A stretch of DNA of 64,000 bases from Bacteroidales bacterium. Its GTDB lineage: Bacteria; Bacteroidota; Bacteroidia; Bacteroidales; UBA932. Shown in pieces: positions 8,879 through 17,201 of the stretch (position 1 is its first letter; each line of letters begins with the position of its first letter). The notes beneath the pieces were generated by a model that saw only the letters and a program-made list of their open reading frames with translations, was not told the DNA's origin and made no database searches. Made by a program: the position numbers and the translations under genes. The DNA lies in assembly GCA_017415715.1 (NCBI GenBank), contig JAFQFD010000026.1, positions 40,667 through 104,666 of the forward strand, given 5' to 3'.

Positions 8879-10603
8879 ATGAATAAGACAAGACCAGTCA
8901 TTCTGGCTGTTGCCGTTGTAGCAGCAGCGCTTCTTGCCTACGGAATGTTCACTCTTCCAAAGGCTCAGCCGGCAGATGCCGAAGGCTTTTCAGCAGCACG
9001 AGTTGTCGAGGATATTGAAGTCATATCCAAGGAGCATCATTCTGTAGCGCATCCGCAGGAGCGCGCCAATGTGCGTGAATACCTTGTCGGCAGACTTCAT
9101 GATCTCGGTGCCGACACTGTGAAGCTTTATCAGTATGATTCTCTCGTGGGACCGAAGAACAAGCATGTCGTATATACATTCGACGCAGTCAACATTTTGG
9201 CTGAGTTCGCTCCGGAGAAGAATGTGGAAGATGCTTCATATCTGATGTTCGTAGCTCATTATGACTCAAGATATTCACAGCCTATGCCGAAGCAGGATAC
9301 CGTATGGTCATATGGTGCGGCAGATGACGGCTATGGTGTCGGAGTCATTCTCGAGACAGTTTCGCAGGCTCTGAAGCAGCGCCCAGACTGGAAGCAGGGC
9401 GTGAAGGTGCTCTTCACCGACGCAGAAGAGGTCGGTATGATGGGCATGACAGCCATCTGGGAGAATAACAGGGAAGTGTTTGACAATGTCGGTCTTATGA
9501 TCAACATAGAGGCACGCGGTCCTTGGGGTCCTGCCCTTCTGTTCGAGACATGTCCAGGAAATGAGAAGGTCATGGATCTGTATGCGAAGGCTGCGGATTA
9601 TAAGTACACCTATTCTCTGACCACCGTCGTCTATACATTCATGCCGAACTTCACAGACTTCACAATCGTGAAGGATGCGATCCCTGGTCTGAATTTCTCG
9701 ACTATCACTGATGTGAATCACTATCATACAGACAAGGACTGCTTTGAAAATGTAAGCGCGAAATCCATTCAGCATTATGGTGCCCAGGTCCTTCCTGTGG
9801 CAATGGAATATCTCACCAATGCAGAATATTCTGACAAGGATTTCTTCAGAGCGGAGAAGGATACCGTAAACTTTACAGTTCCTGCTCTCGGACTTCTGAA
9901 TGTAAGCAAGACGGTATATCTTGTCATCAACATCATCATCTTCCTGCTGTTCCTCATTGTCTTCGGACTTGAGAGTGTACGCGGAAGAGTCAAAGCCGCA
10001 AAGGGCGTCTTCAAGGTGTCTGTCGTGATTCTTGGCGTAGCACTTGGCGTGCTTCTCCTCGGTGAGGGCATTGCATATGTATGCGCAGCCATTGCAGGAG
10101 CCAAGTTCAAGCTTTTCGGCATTGTGCAGGGCGTTCAGTTTGACAATGCGGCCATGATAGCATCGGTAGCGCTTCTCTTCATCTGCTGCGTGCTCGTTTA
10201 TCTTGCAGGTAGAAAGAAGGCTGTACGCGCCGCTTCGGGTTCGATGCGTGCAAGCGCATCTGTGAATGCAGCTTCGCATTATGCATATCAGTATCTTTAT
10301 GGAGCACTTGCGCTGATGTTTGTCCTCAGCCTTGCGCTGGTGCTCGCTCTGGGCGAGAATCTCATGTTCCTCATCCCGCTTGCATTCGCAACATTTGCAA
10401 TGATCCTGTACCATCTCACATCACTCAGGATATGGCTCCCTGTGGCGATAGCGCTGATACTCCTCCACGCATTCTCGTTCTTCTTCGCGCTTGCGATGGC
10501 TCTCACCATCGGTGCGCTCGGAGCTGTGATGATGCTTGTATTCCTTGACTTCATGGTCCTCATTCCGCTTGGTGACCTTTATCTCATGCCATCAAAGAAA
10601 TAA
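8879..10603 (+). CDS. M28 family metallopeptidase with C-terminal membrane bundle
   Basis: Predicted zinc exopeptidase anchored in the inner membrane. An N-terminal hydrophobic anchor (~6-26) is followed by a periplasmic M28 domain (~40-320). The two-zinc ligands are visible: His127 (AHYDS), Asp149 (GAADDGYG), Glu184 next to Glu183 (DAEEVG), Glu211 or nearby, and His283 (NHYHTD). Residues ~345-570 carry about six further hydrophobic helices, an architecture like the eukaryotic ER-type M28 enzymes. Its natural substrate is unknown. It has its own promoter and is followed 18 nt later by the DUF4886 gene in the same direction. Family assignment is firm. Confidence 0.9.
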   Translation: MNKTRPVILAVAVVAAALLAYGMFTLPKAQPADAEGFSAARVVEDIEVISKEHHSVAHPQERANVREYLVGRLHDLGADTVKLYQYDSLVGPKNKHVVYTFDAVNILAEFAPEKNVEDASYLMFVAHYDSRYSQPMPKQDTVWSYGAADDGYGVGVILETVSQALKQRPDWKQGVKVLFTDAEEVGMMGMTAIWENNREVFDNVGLMINIEARGPWGPALLFETCPGNEKVMDLYAKAADYKYTYSLTTVVYTFMPNFTDFTIVKDAIPGLNFSTITDVNHYHTDKDCFENVSAKSIQHYGAQVLPVAMEYLTNAEYSDKDFFRAEKDTVNFTVPALGLLNVSKTVYLVINIIIFLLFLIVFGLESVRGRVKAAKGVFKVSVVILGVALGVLLLGEGIAYVCAAIAGAKFKLFGIVQGVQFDNAAMIASVALLFICCVLVYLAGRKKAVRAASGSMRASASVNAASHYAYQYLYGALALMFVLSLALVLALGENLMFLIPLAFATFAMILYHLTSLRIWLPVAIALILLHAFSFFFALAMALTIGALGAVMMLVFLDFMVLIPLGDLYLMPSKK

Positions 10604-10621
10604 CCGGATAAATACTGAATT

Positions 10622-11452
10622 ATGAAACGTACTTTAATGATTCTCAGCATATTGCTCGTATCGGCAATCTGCTCATGGGCTGCAGAGCCAGTAAAGATCC
10701 TTGCAATCGGAAACAGCTTCTCAGAAGATGCTGTCGAGGAGCACCTCTCCGGTCTTGTAAGGGCGGAAGGCCTCGACGTGGTTATATGCAACATGTATAT
10801 AGGAGGTTGCTCAATAGAGAGACATGTCAACAATCTCAGAGGCAATGTCGCCGATTACAGATATCGCAAGATCGATCCGTCCGGCAAGATGACAGAGGTA
10901 TATGGATATACGCTTGAAAAGGTCCTTGCTGAAGAGGAGTGGGATTATGTCAGTGTCCAGCAGGCAAGCCATTATTCTGGCCTTCCTGAAACCTATGAAC
11001 TCCTTCCGGAGCTGGTCGGTTTCATTCGCGAGAGGGTGCCGGAGGATGCTGTTGTCATGTTCCACCAGACCTGGGCGTATTCACCTGATTCTTCTCACGG
11101 GGGCTATGCAAATTATGGCAGAGACCAGATGAAGATGTATAATGCCATAATCTCTACTGTGAATCAGGAGACTGAGAAAGTGGGAATCGAACTTATAATC
11201 CCTTGTGGAACTGCTATCCAGAATGCCAGGACATCTGTCCTCGGAACGGATATGACAAGAGACGGTTACCACCTGAGCCGTCCTGCAGGACGATATGTCG
11301 CGGCTTGCACATGGCTTGAGGCTGTGCTGGGTGTCAATCCTGTCGGTAACACATATTGTCCGGAAGGAATGACTGCAAAGGAGTGCAAGACTGCCCAGAA
11401 GGCAGCACATAAGGCCGTGAAGAAGCCATCAAAGGTATCTAAGATCAAGTAG
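10622..11452 (+). CDS. DUF4886 SGNH-like hydrolase, secreted
   Basis: Exported protein with an N-terminal signal peptide (cleavage near SWA-AEP) and an SGNH/GDSL-like fold typical of DUF4886 proteins of Bacteroidota. Block I is IGNSFS with the likely nucleophile Ser32; the C-terminal catalytic Asp214/His217 lie in DGYHLS. HQTWAY at mid-protein is also typical. Such proteins often lie near glycan genes and may be carbohydrate esterases, but no activity is known to me for this family. The last ~30 residues are Lys/Ala rich. The stop lies 2 nt before the next ATG, so it is coupled to the esterase gene. Confidence 0.8.
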   Translation: MKRTLMILSILLVSAICSWAAEPVKILAIGNSFSEDAVEEHLSGLVRAEGLDVVICNMYIGGCSIERHVNNLRGNVADYRYRKIDPSGKMTEVYGYTLEKVLAEEEWDYVSVQQASHYSGLPETYELLPELVGFIRERVPEDAVVMFHQTWAYSPDSSHGGYANYGRDQMKMYNAIISTVNQETEKVGIELIIPCGTAIQNARTSVLGTDMTRDGYHLSRPAGRYVAACTWLEAVLGVNPVGNTYCPEGMTAKECKTAQKAAHKAVKKPSKVSKIK

Positions 11453-11454
11453 TC

Positions 11455-12246
11455 ATGAAAAGAATCGCTTTACTTTTTGCGGCAGTCTTGATTTCCCTTT
11501 CTGCCTTTGCACGCAACTATGAATATGACAAGGAAATCCTTTATAAAGGGAAACCTGATGCATACACAGAAAAGATGTGCAGGCTTGATGTAGCATACGA
11601 AAAGGGAGCTGAAGGACGTCCTGTGATAGTATGGTTCCATGGTGGAGGACTCACCAGCGGATGGAGGCATATTCCTGAAACCCTTCTACGCGATGGAGCC
11701 GTAGTCGTAGGCGTCGGATATCGTTTCGTGACTGAAGTCACGATTCCTGAGACTCTGGATGATGCCGCGGCGTCAGTTGCATGGGTCCTGAAGAATATAG
11801 AGTCATATGGCGGCGATCTGTCAAAAATCTATCTTGCAGGCCATTCAGCGGGAGGGTATATAGTAAATATGCTCGGCCTCAATAAGGAATACCTGGCAAA
11901 ATATGACATAGATCCTGATACTCAGATAAAGGCACTCGTGCCATACAGCGGTCAGGTGATCACTCATTTTGCGCAGAGACGCAAGCAGGGTCTGGGTGAC
12001 CTGACTCCTACCATTGACCATCTCGCTCCTCTTTACTATGTCCGTGGAAACGCAGCTCCTATGCTTGTGATTTCCGGAGACAGGGAACTGGAGCTCTTCG
12101 GTCGCTATGAGGAGAACGCCTACTTCGTAAGAATGCTCCGCCTCAACGGTCACAAGAACGTGACCTTCTACGAAGTCGACGGTTTCGACCACGGAGACAT
12201 GGCCGAACCGGCCCACCTGCTCCTTCTGAAATATATTAAACAATGA
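11455..12246 (+). CDS. Secreted alpha/beta-hydrolase, probable carboxylesterase
   Basis: Exported alpha/beta-hydrolase with a signal peptide ending near AFA-RNY. The oxyanion motif HGGG lies near residue 62, the nucleophile elbow is GHSAGG with Ser131, the acid is probably Asp209 (SGDREL) and the base is His246 (FDHGD). The layout resembles the BD-FAE and hormone-sensitive-lipase-like esterases, some of which remove acetyl or feruloyl groups from xylan. Here the neighbours (DUF4886, M28) do not prove a carbohydrate role. Length of 263 aa is normal. It starts 2 nt after the previous stop. Confidence 0.8.
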   Translation: MKRIALLFAAVLISLSAFARNYEYDKEILYKGKPDAYTEKMCRLDVAYEKGAEGRPVIVWFHGGGLTSGWRHIPETLLRDGAVVVGVGYRFVTEVTIPETLDDAAASVAWVLKNIESYGGDLSKIYLAGHSAGGYIVNMLGLNKEYLAKYDIDPDTQIKALVPYSGQVITHFAQRRKQGLGDLTPTIDHLAPLYYVRGNAAPMLVISGDRELELFGRYEENAYFVRMLRLNGHKNVTFYEVDGFDHGDMAEPAHLLLLKYIKQ

Positions 12247-12280
12247 AGATGTAGTTTTGTCGGGATAAAAATCACCGGCC

Positions 12281-12973
12281 ATGAAGGAAGAATGCTTGAT
12301 ATGCAAGGCCCCTCTGGAGTATCTTCAGGAGGATGTCCTGATGGAATGCAGCATATGCCATAAGAGTGAGTCCAGCAAGACCAGATGTGTCAGCGGACAC
12401 TATGTCTGCAACGAATGTCATTCCAAGGGTGTGGACTCCATTGTAGGTCTATGCCTGAACGAGACTTCATGCGACCCTATAGAGATCATCGGGAAGATGA
12501 TGGATATGTCATTCTGCCATATGCATGGACCGGAACATCACATCATGGTAGGCTCTGCTCTCTTGACTGCCTATCATAATGCCGGGGGAGAGATTGACCT
12601 TCCGAAGGCTCTCAGCGAGATGATAAGCAGAGGAAGCAAGGTCCCAGGCGGGGCCTGCGGATTCTGGGGAGCGTGCGGTGCTGCTATCAGCACAGGCATG
12701 TTCATCTCGATCATTACAGGATCGACTCCTCTGATGAATGAGGCATGGGGACATTCGAATCTTATGACTTCACGTTCTTTGGCTAAACTTGGTGAAATCG
12801 GCGGTCCACGTTGCTGTAAGCGTAACTCCTATATGTCTATACTCACAGCCATTGATTATGCCGACGAAATCACCGGAGTCAGGATGCAGAAGCCGCAGAT
12901 TGTCTGCCGTCATATGTCATCCAACAGTCAGTGCATCGGCAAACGCTGTCCGTTCCATCCTTCTGATCAATAA
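12281..12973 (+). CDS. Cysteine-rich DUF5714-type protein
   Basis: Cytoplasmic protein of 230 aa that I recognise only as the DUF5714 type. The N-terminus has zinc-ribbon-like cysteine pairs (CLIC, CSIC, CVSGHYVCNECH within residues 1-50). The middle holds a His/Gly-rich core (CHMHGPEHH, then GGACGFWGACGAA) and a conserved CCKRNS. The C-terminus has further cysteines (CRH, CIGKRCPFH). In all there are more than fifteen Cys and several His, enough for zinc or an iron-sulfur cluster. No enzyme motif is known to me. It starts 34 nt after the esterase on the same strand, and dnaK converges on it from the right. Confidence 0.65.
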   Translation: MKEECLICKAPLEYLQEDVLMECSICHKSESSKTRCVSGHYVCNECHSKGVDSIVGLCLNETSCDPIEIIGKMMDMSFCHMHGPEHHIMVGSALLTAYHNAGGEIDLPKALSEMISRGSKVPGGACGFWGACGAAISTGMFISIITGSTPLMNEAWGHSNLMTSRSLAKLGEIGGPRCCKRNSYMSILTAIDYADEITGVRMQKPQIVCRHMSSNSQCIGKRCPFHPSDQ

Positions 12974-13046
12974 GGTGATGAGATTCTCGATGTAGCCTTT
13001 CATGGCGGAAAGAATGCTTCATGTTTTCTCTGCTTTCTATACATAA

Positions 13047-13082
13047 CAAACCCCCGAAAGTCAGACAAAAGACTTTCGGGGG
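13047..13082 (-). terminator. dnaK: Probable dnaK terminator
   Basis: A 12-bp perfect inverted repeat (13051-13062 with 13071-13082; 8-nt loop) lies just beyond the dnaK stop. Read on the minus strand, the stem is followed by TTTGTT. On the plus strand no T-run follows, so it mainly serves dnaK. Confidence 0.7.
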
Positions 13083-13116
13083 GGGTGGTCAAAATGTCAC
13101 TTGGACTTCTTCCTTA

Positions 13117-15015
13117 TTACTGCTCGTCAACTCCCTGGTCGTCAGCTCCTGGCTGAGGACCTGCCTGGCCTCCGCCGAACGGGCCCTGCGCACCTGGCTG
13201 CGGGCCTGCCTGAGCGGCCTTCGCCATGTCCTCAGATGCTGCGTGCCATGCGGCCTCGAGCTCTGCGTTATACTTGTCGATGTCTGCGATGTTCTGTGAC
13301 TTCACAGCCTCCTTGAGGGAGTTCATTGCAGTCTCGATAGCTGTCTTCTTCTCTGCAGGAATCTTATCGCCATACTCCTTGAGGTTCTTTTCGGTCTGGA
13401 AGCACATAGCATCAGCGTTGTTGATCTTGTCGATGCGCTCTTTCTCGAGTCTGTCAGCCTCTTCGTTAGCCTTTGCCTCGTCCCTCATTCTCTGGATCTC
13501 AGCGTCAGAGAGTCCTGAAGATGCCTCGATGCGGATGTTCTGCTCCTTGCCAGTAGCCTTGTCCTTTGCAGACACGTTGAGGATACCGTTTGCGTCGATG
13601 TCGAATGTAACCTCGATCTGTGGTACACCTCTTGGTGCCGGTGCGATGCCGTCAAGGATGAAGTTTCCGATGAGCTTGTTGTCCTTTGCCATAGGACGCT
13701 CTCCCTGAAGTACGTGTACGTCTACTGCAGGCTGGTTGTCAGCGGCTGTAGAGAATACCTGTGACTTCCTTGTAGGGATTGTTGTGTTGGCCTCGATGAG
13801 CTTTGTCATCACGCCGCCAAGAGTCTCGATACCGAGAGAAAGCGGAGTCACGTCGAGGAGAAGCACGTCCTTCACGTCACCTGCGAGGACACCACCCTGG
13901 ATCGCAGCACCCATAGCCACAACCTCGTCCGGGTTCACGCTCTTGTTAGGAGCCTTTCCGAAGAACTTCTCGACAACTGCCTGGATTGCAGGGATACGTG
14001 TCGAACCACCTACGAGGAGAACCTCGCTGATGTCTGATGCGCTGAGGCCTGCGTCCTGAAGGGCCTTGCGGCATGGCTCGATTGTCCTCTGGATGAGGCT
14101 GTCAGCGAGCTGCTCGAACTTTGCTCTTGTGAGAGTCTTCACAAGGTGCTTTGGAACTCCGTCAACAGGCATGATGTATGGGAGGTTGATCTCAGTGGAA
14201 GTCTGGCTTGAGAGCTCGATCTTCGCCTTCTCTGCAGCTTCCTTGAGTCTCTGGAGAGCCATAGGGTCCTTCTTGAGGTCGATGCCTCCGTTCTCAGATG
14301 CGAACTCTGCTGCGAGCCAGTCGATGATCACCTGGTCGAAGTCGTCACCGCCGAGGTGAGTGTCACCGTTGGTTGAAAGTACTTCGAACACACCGTCGCC
14401 GAGGTCCATGATAGAGATATCGAATGTACCGCCACCGAGGTCGTATACTGCGATCTTCATGTCCTTGTGCATCTTGTCAAGTCCGTATGCAAGAGCTGCA
14501 GCTGTAGGCTCGTTGATGATACGCTTTACCTCGAGGCCTGCGATCTGGCCTGCCTCCTTGGTAGCCTGACGCTGTGAGTCTGAGAAGTATGCAGGAACTG
14601 TGATGACAGCCTCTGTAACCTCCTGTCCGAGATATTCCTCAGCAGTCTTCTTCATCTTCTGGAGAATCATAGCTGAAATCTCCTGTGGTGAATAGAGACG
14701 ACCGTCGATGTCGACACGTGGAGTGTCGTTGTCACCCTTTACAACCTTATAAGGAACGCGTGCGATGTCGCCGCCAACCTGGCTGTATTTCTCACCCATG
14801 AATCTCTTGATAGAGAATACGGTCTTGTGAGGATTGGTGATCGCCTGACGCTTTGCAGGGTTACCGATCTTTCTCTCACCGCCTTCGGTGAATGCAACTA
14901 CTGAAGGAGTGGTTCTCTGTCCTTCGTTGTTGATGATGACTGCAGGCTCGTTGCCTTCCATCACTGCCACGCAAGAGTTGGTGGTTCCAAGGTCAATACC
15001 AATGATTTTTCCCAT
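13117..15015 (-). CDS. dnaK: Molecular chaperone DnaK (Hsp70)
   Basis: ATP-dependent Hsp70 chaperone, 632 aa, cytoplasmic. The N-terminus [13 protein letters not shown], the middle signature [10 protein letters not shown] and the third signature [13 protein letters not shown] mark the nucleotide-binding domain (~1-380). The linker [16 protein letters not shown] is followed by the substrate-binding domain and a helical lid. The C-terminal tail is rich in Gly, Gln and Pro, as is usual in the phylum. No grpE or dnaJ lies beside it. Upstream there is a sigma-54-like -24 element with a palindrome, and a palindromic repeat element lies in the expected leader (15043-15112). Confidence 0.98.
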   Translation of the reverse strand: MGKIIGIDLGTTNSCVAVMEGNEPAVIINNEGQRTTPSVVAFTEGGERKIGNPAKRQAITNPHKTVFSIKRFMGEKYSQVGGDIARVPYKVVKGDNDTPRVDIDGRLYSPQEISAMILQKMKKTAEEYLGQEVTEAVITVPAYFSDSQRQATKEAGQIAGLEVKRIINEPTAAALAYGLDKMHKDMKIAVYDLGGGTFDISIMDLGDGVFEVLSTNGDTHLGGDDFDQVIIDWLAAEFASENGGIDLKKDPMALQRLKEAAEKAKIELSSQTSTEINLPYIMPVDGVPKHLVKTLTRAKFEQLADSLIQRTIEPCRKALQDAGLSASDISEVLLVGGSTRIPAIQAVVEKFFGKAPNKSVNPDEVVAMGAAIQGGVLAGDVKDVLLLDVTPLSLGIETLGGVMTKLIEANTTIPTRKSQVFSTAADNQPAVDVHVLQGERPMAKDNKLIGNFILDGIAPAPRGVPQIEVTFDIDANGILNVSAKDKATGKEQNIRIEASSGLSDAEIQRMRDEAKANEEADRLEKERIDKINNADAMCFQTEKNLKEYGDKIPAEKKTAIETAMNSLKEAVKSQNIADIDKYNAELEAAWHAASEDMAKAAQAGPQPGAQGPFGGGQAGPQPGADDQGVDEQ

Positions 15016-15042
15016 AATTACTATAATTTTTAAATTTATTAT

Positions 15043-15112
15043 TCAATCAGATCCCTCGGCGTCGTTCGGGATGTTATCCGGTGGACGATCCTCGACTTTG
15101 CTCGGGACGACA
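15043..15112. repeat. Palindromic intergenic repeat remnant in the dnaK leader
   Basis: Two diverged units of a GATCC(C)TCG...TCGGGA type lie end to end (about 15046-15069 and 15089-15112). This type resembles the dispersed palindromic repeats found between genes in many bacteria. Each unit can form a short hairpin. The element lies between the predicted dnaK promoter and its start codon. Confidence 0.5.
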
Positions 15113-15120
15113 CACTATTA

Positions 15121-15136
15121 ACGAATCCTGTGCCAA
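15121..15136 (-). promoter_or_regulatory. dnaK: Sigma-54-like promoter of dnaK
   Basis: On the minus strand the sequence reads TTGGCACAGGATTCGT. The -24 part TTGGCAC is an exact match to the sigma-54 consensus; the -12 part is TTCG rather than TTGC. No TAnnTTTG box is visible upstream of dnaK. The expected transcript start is near 15108. Confidence 0.4.
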
Positions 15137-15157
15137 TGCGTCTGACGAAAAAATATA

Positions 15158-15170
15158 TGCCAAAATGGCA
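15158..15170. promoter_or_regulatory. Palindrome upstream of the dnaK promoter
   Basis: TGCCAAAATGGCA is a perfect inverted repeat (TGCCA, 3-nt spacer, TGGCA). It lies 21 nt upstream of the TTGGCAC element, a plausible activator site for the dnaK promoter. It could also act on the divergent gene at 15224. Confidence 0.4.
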
Positions 15171-15211
15171 GTTTTGATGTGACAGCATGCTGAAATTAAT
15201 GACAGAATTAC

Positions 15212-15219
15212 TACTTTTG
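15212..15219 (+). promoter_or_regulatory. Promoter -7 box for the pseudouridine synthase
   Basis: TACTTTTG matches TAnnTTTG and ends 4 nt before the ATG at 15224, which predicts a leaderless mRNA. Confidence 0.45.
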
Positions 15220-15223
15220 TCAT

Positions 15224-15934
15224 ATGAACATATATAGACAACTGCCAAGCGGGGAGTTTGATGACCTCGCGTCAAGAATACTTTATGAAGACAATCATCT
15301 TCTTGTGGTGAACAAGAAGGTGGGGGAGATCGTCCAGGGCGACAAGACTTCCGATGAACCACTGACCGAAACTTACAAGGCATTCATCGCGCAGCGTGAC
15401 GCCAAGCCAGGCCAGGTCTTCATGGGCCTGCCGCACCGTCTGGACCGTCCGGTCAGCGGAATAGTTGTATTGGCAAAGACATCAAAGGCCCTGGAGCGCC
15501 TCAATGCCATGTTCCGCGACTCCGATGTGCATAAGTACTATTGGGCGCTTGTCTGCGCCGAGCCAAAGCCGGCGGAAGGCCGTCTGGAAGATATGATGTG
15601 GCGCAACGAGAAGCAGAACAAGTCATATATATGCCGTCCCGGCTCGGCGCGCAAGGATGCCAGGCTGGCAAAGCTCAACTACAGGCAGATCGGCAAGACT
15701 GACCGTTACTGGCTGGTCGAGGTGGAGCTTCTGACAGGACGTCACCACCAGATCCGCTGCCAGCTCTCGAACCTCGGCTGCCCGATCAAGGGTGACCTGA
15801 AATATGGCTCGCCGCGCTCGAATCCTGATGGAGGAATATCGCTTCATGCACGTCGTATAACTTTCGTACATCCTGTGAAGAAGGAAGAAATGACAATCGA
15901 GGCCCCGGTGCCTTCTACATGGAAAGGAATCTGA
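15224..15934 (+). CDS. RluA-family RNA pseudouridine synthase
   Basis: Predicted enzyme that isomerises specific uridines in rRNA or tRNA to pseudouridine. The catalytic Asp74 lies in the family motif HRLDRPVSG (71-79), and the second motif LLTGRHHQIR is near residue 175. There is no S4 domain; the catalytic domain begins near LYEDNHLLVVNK. At 236 aa this is the short RluA/TruC-like form, and the target RNA cannot be told from sequence. The start is fixed because the next in-frame Met (67) would remove essential core. The following phosphoesterase gene begins 9 nt after the stop. Confidence 0.9.
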   Translation: MNIYRQLPSGEFDDLASRILYEDNHLLVVNKKVGEIVQGDKTSDEPLTETYKAFIAQRDAKPGQVFMGLPHRLDRPVSGIVVLAKTSKALERLNAMFRDSDVHKYYWALVCAEPKPAEGRLEDMMWRNEKQNKSYICRPGSARKDARLAKLNYRQIGKTDRYWLVEVELLTGRHHQIRCQLSNLGCPIKGDLKYGSPRSNPDGGISLHARRITFVHPVKKEEMTIEAPVPSTWKGI

Positions 15935-15943
15935 TAACATTAA

Positions 15944-16771
15944 ATGAATATGAAGAAGCTTGTAATTCTGGCGTTTGCCCTGTTTGCGTTGGTTTCATGT
16001 GCCGAAAAGTCTTATGTGATAGTACAGATTGCTGATTCGCAGCTTGGCTTTGATGCCGCCGTAAAGGCGCAGGAGCCAGGTGCGGAGTATGTCAATGACC
16101 TGACATACGAAGTGGAATATCTCCGCAAAGCCGTGGCGAAGATCAATGAAATAGGCCCTGATGCAGTGATCTTCACAGGTGATCAGGTGCATCTTTCGGG
16201 GGATGCGGAGCAGTGGGATACTTTTGAGGATATCATTGCCGGCATAGACCAGTCTGTATGCAGGTTCCATGTGCCAGGCAATCATGACATCGTCGTCGGC
16301 GAAGGAAAGATCGATGTCACTCCATTTTCGGAACGTTTCGGAGAGGATAGATTTGTCAGCAGGAATGACGGGGTCAACATTGTCGGTATAAATACCAGTT
16401 TGATAAAGTACAATGATCCTGCTGAAGAGGAGCAGAAAGAGTGGCTGTGCTCAGTACTTGGCGATAGCAAGGCATCCGATGTGACTCTGATCTTCGGACA
16501 CCATCCTTTCTTTGGGGAAGACATAGAGGAGGAAGACGGATATTTCCAGGTTCAGAAAGCCAAGAGACACGATTATTTTGACATGTTCGTGGAAATGGGA
16601 GTTGATGCGGTATTTGCCGGACACCTTCATGACAGCAGGGCGGCTGAATATAAGGGAATCCCGATGCTGACAACAACATCAGCAGCTTACCAGCTGGGCG
16701 ATTCAAAGCCTTCGATCCGAGTGATCACAGTGAAAGGCTCTGAAGTGTCGGAAGAGCTTGTTGAGATATAA
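15944..16771 (+). CDS. Calcineurin-like metallophosphoesterase, lipoprotein
   Basis: Predicted metal-dependent phosphoesterase exported as a lipoprotein (lipobox Cys19, LVSC). The metal-site motifs run in the family order: Asp31 (ADSQ), Gly79-Asp80 (GDQVH), GNHD at 112-115, GHHPFF near 185 and GHLHD near 225. The overall pattern resembles the CSTP1-like branch. Substrate unknown. It probably shares the transcript of the pseudouridine synthase gene and ends at a hairpin terminator shared with the convergent small gene. Confidence 0.85.
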   Translation: MNMKKLVILAFALFALVSCAEKSYVIVQIADSQLGFDAAVKAQEPGAEYVNDLTYEVEYLRKAVAKINEIGPDAVIFTGDQVHLSGDAEQWDTFEDIIAGIDQSVCRFHVPGNHDIVVGEGKIDVTPFSERFGEDRFVSRNDGVNIVGINTSLIKYNDPAEEEQKEWLCSVLGDSKASDVTLIFGHHPFFGEDIEEEDGYFQVQKAKRHDYFDMFVEMGVDAVFAGHLHDSRAAEYKGIPMLTTTSAAYQLGDSKPSIRVITVKGSEVSEELVEI

Positions 16772-16774
16772 AAC

Positions 16775-16804
16775 AAGGGCGCGACCATGACGGTCACGCC
16801 CTTT
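16775..16804. terminator. Bidirectional terminator
   Basis: A 12-bp stem (one mismatch) with a short loop around 16787-16791 lies between convergent genes. It is flanked by an A-run on the left and CTTT on the right. Confidence 0.75.
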
Positions 16805-16824
16805 CGAATACTGCGCGATTATGA

Positions 16825-17040
16825 TTACGCGTTGAGGGTGTAGTACTCGCACTCCTTGCCGCAACGAGTCTCTACCACTACGTTGAGCTTGCCCTCGCGA
16901 GCGAGCCATCCGAGTGCAGTGTAGAACTCTGCGCTGCCGAGACCAGTCTCCTTCTTGAGCTTTGTCTCAGTCATCTTGCCATTTGCATTGAGTGCATTCC
17001 ATACAACGCCTGCGTTGTTACCGATGTTGTTGATTTCCAT
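16825..17040 (-). CDS. Small winged helix-turn-helix protein (DUF2582 type)
   Basis: Protein of 71 aa made only of a winged-helix domain: helix 1 (NNAGVVWNAL), helices 2-3 (TETKLKKETGLGSAEFYTALGWLAREG) and the wing (KLNVVVETRCGKECEYYTL). This stand-alone form is common in Bacteroidota. Its target is unknown; binding to DNA is expected from the fold only. It has a good Bacteroidota promoter and a leader of about 80 nt with a GC-rich hairpin. Confidence 0.8.
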   Translation of the reverse strand: MEINNIGNNAGVVWNALNANGKMTETKLKKETGLGSAEFYTALGWLAREGKLNVVVETRCGKECEYYTLNA

Positions 17041-17073
17041 AATAATTAATCCGGTTTTAAATTGTAACTAACC

Positions 17074-17090
17074 ACGGCGGTAAATCCGCC
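17074..17090 (-). promoter_or_regulatory. Leader hairpin of the winged-helix gene
   Basis: A perfect 6-bp GC-only stem (CGGCGG/CCGCCG) with a 5-nt loop lies in the otherwise AT-rich leader, about 35 nt before the start codon. No U-run follows on the minus strand, so it is not a normal terminator. Confidence 0.4.
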
Positions 17091-17124
17091 GAACACTAAA
17101 ATAACTAACTTGAATTTACGGCTG

Positions 17125-17154
17125 CAAAGATAAGCAAAATATTTAATTTACAAA
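17125..17154 (-). promoter_or_regulatory. Promoter of the winged-helix gene
   Basis: On the minus strand a -33 TTTG (17154-17151) and a -7 TATCTTTG (17132-17125) are spaced by 18 nt, close to the Bacteroidota consensus. It is the most complete such promoter in the window. Confidence 0.65.
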
Positions 17155-17170
17155 TTATTACGAAAATTGC

Positions 17171-17178
17171 TATATTTG
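17171..17178 (+). promoter_or_regulatory. Promoter -7 box for the S1/P1 nuclease
   Basis: TATATTTG matches TAnnTTTG and lies 23 nt before the ATG at 17202. It is divergent from the winged-helix promoter. Confidence 0.55.
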
Positions 17179-17201
17179 CATTCTTCAAACAGGAATTATT
17201 A

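Noticed and set aside
9308-10414. Minus-strand ORF of 368 codons
   Set aside because: Lies entirely antisense to the M28 peptidase, with Cys/His-rich composition typical of a shadow frame.
13117-15015. Several plus-strand ORFs inside dnaK
   Set aside because: Shadow frames of a highly expressed gene with biased codon use.
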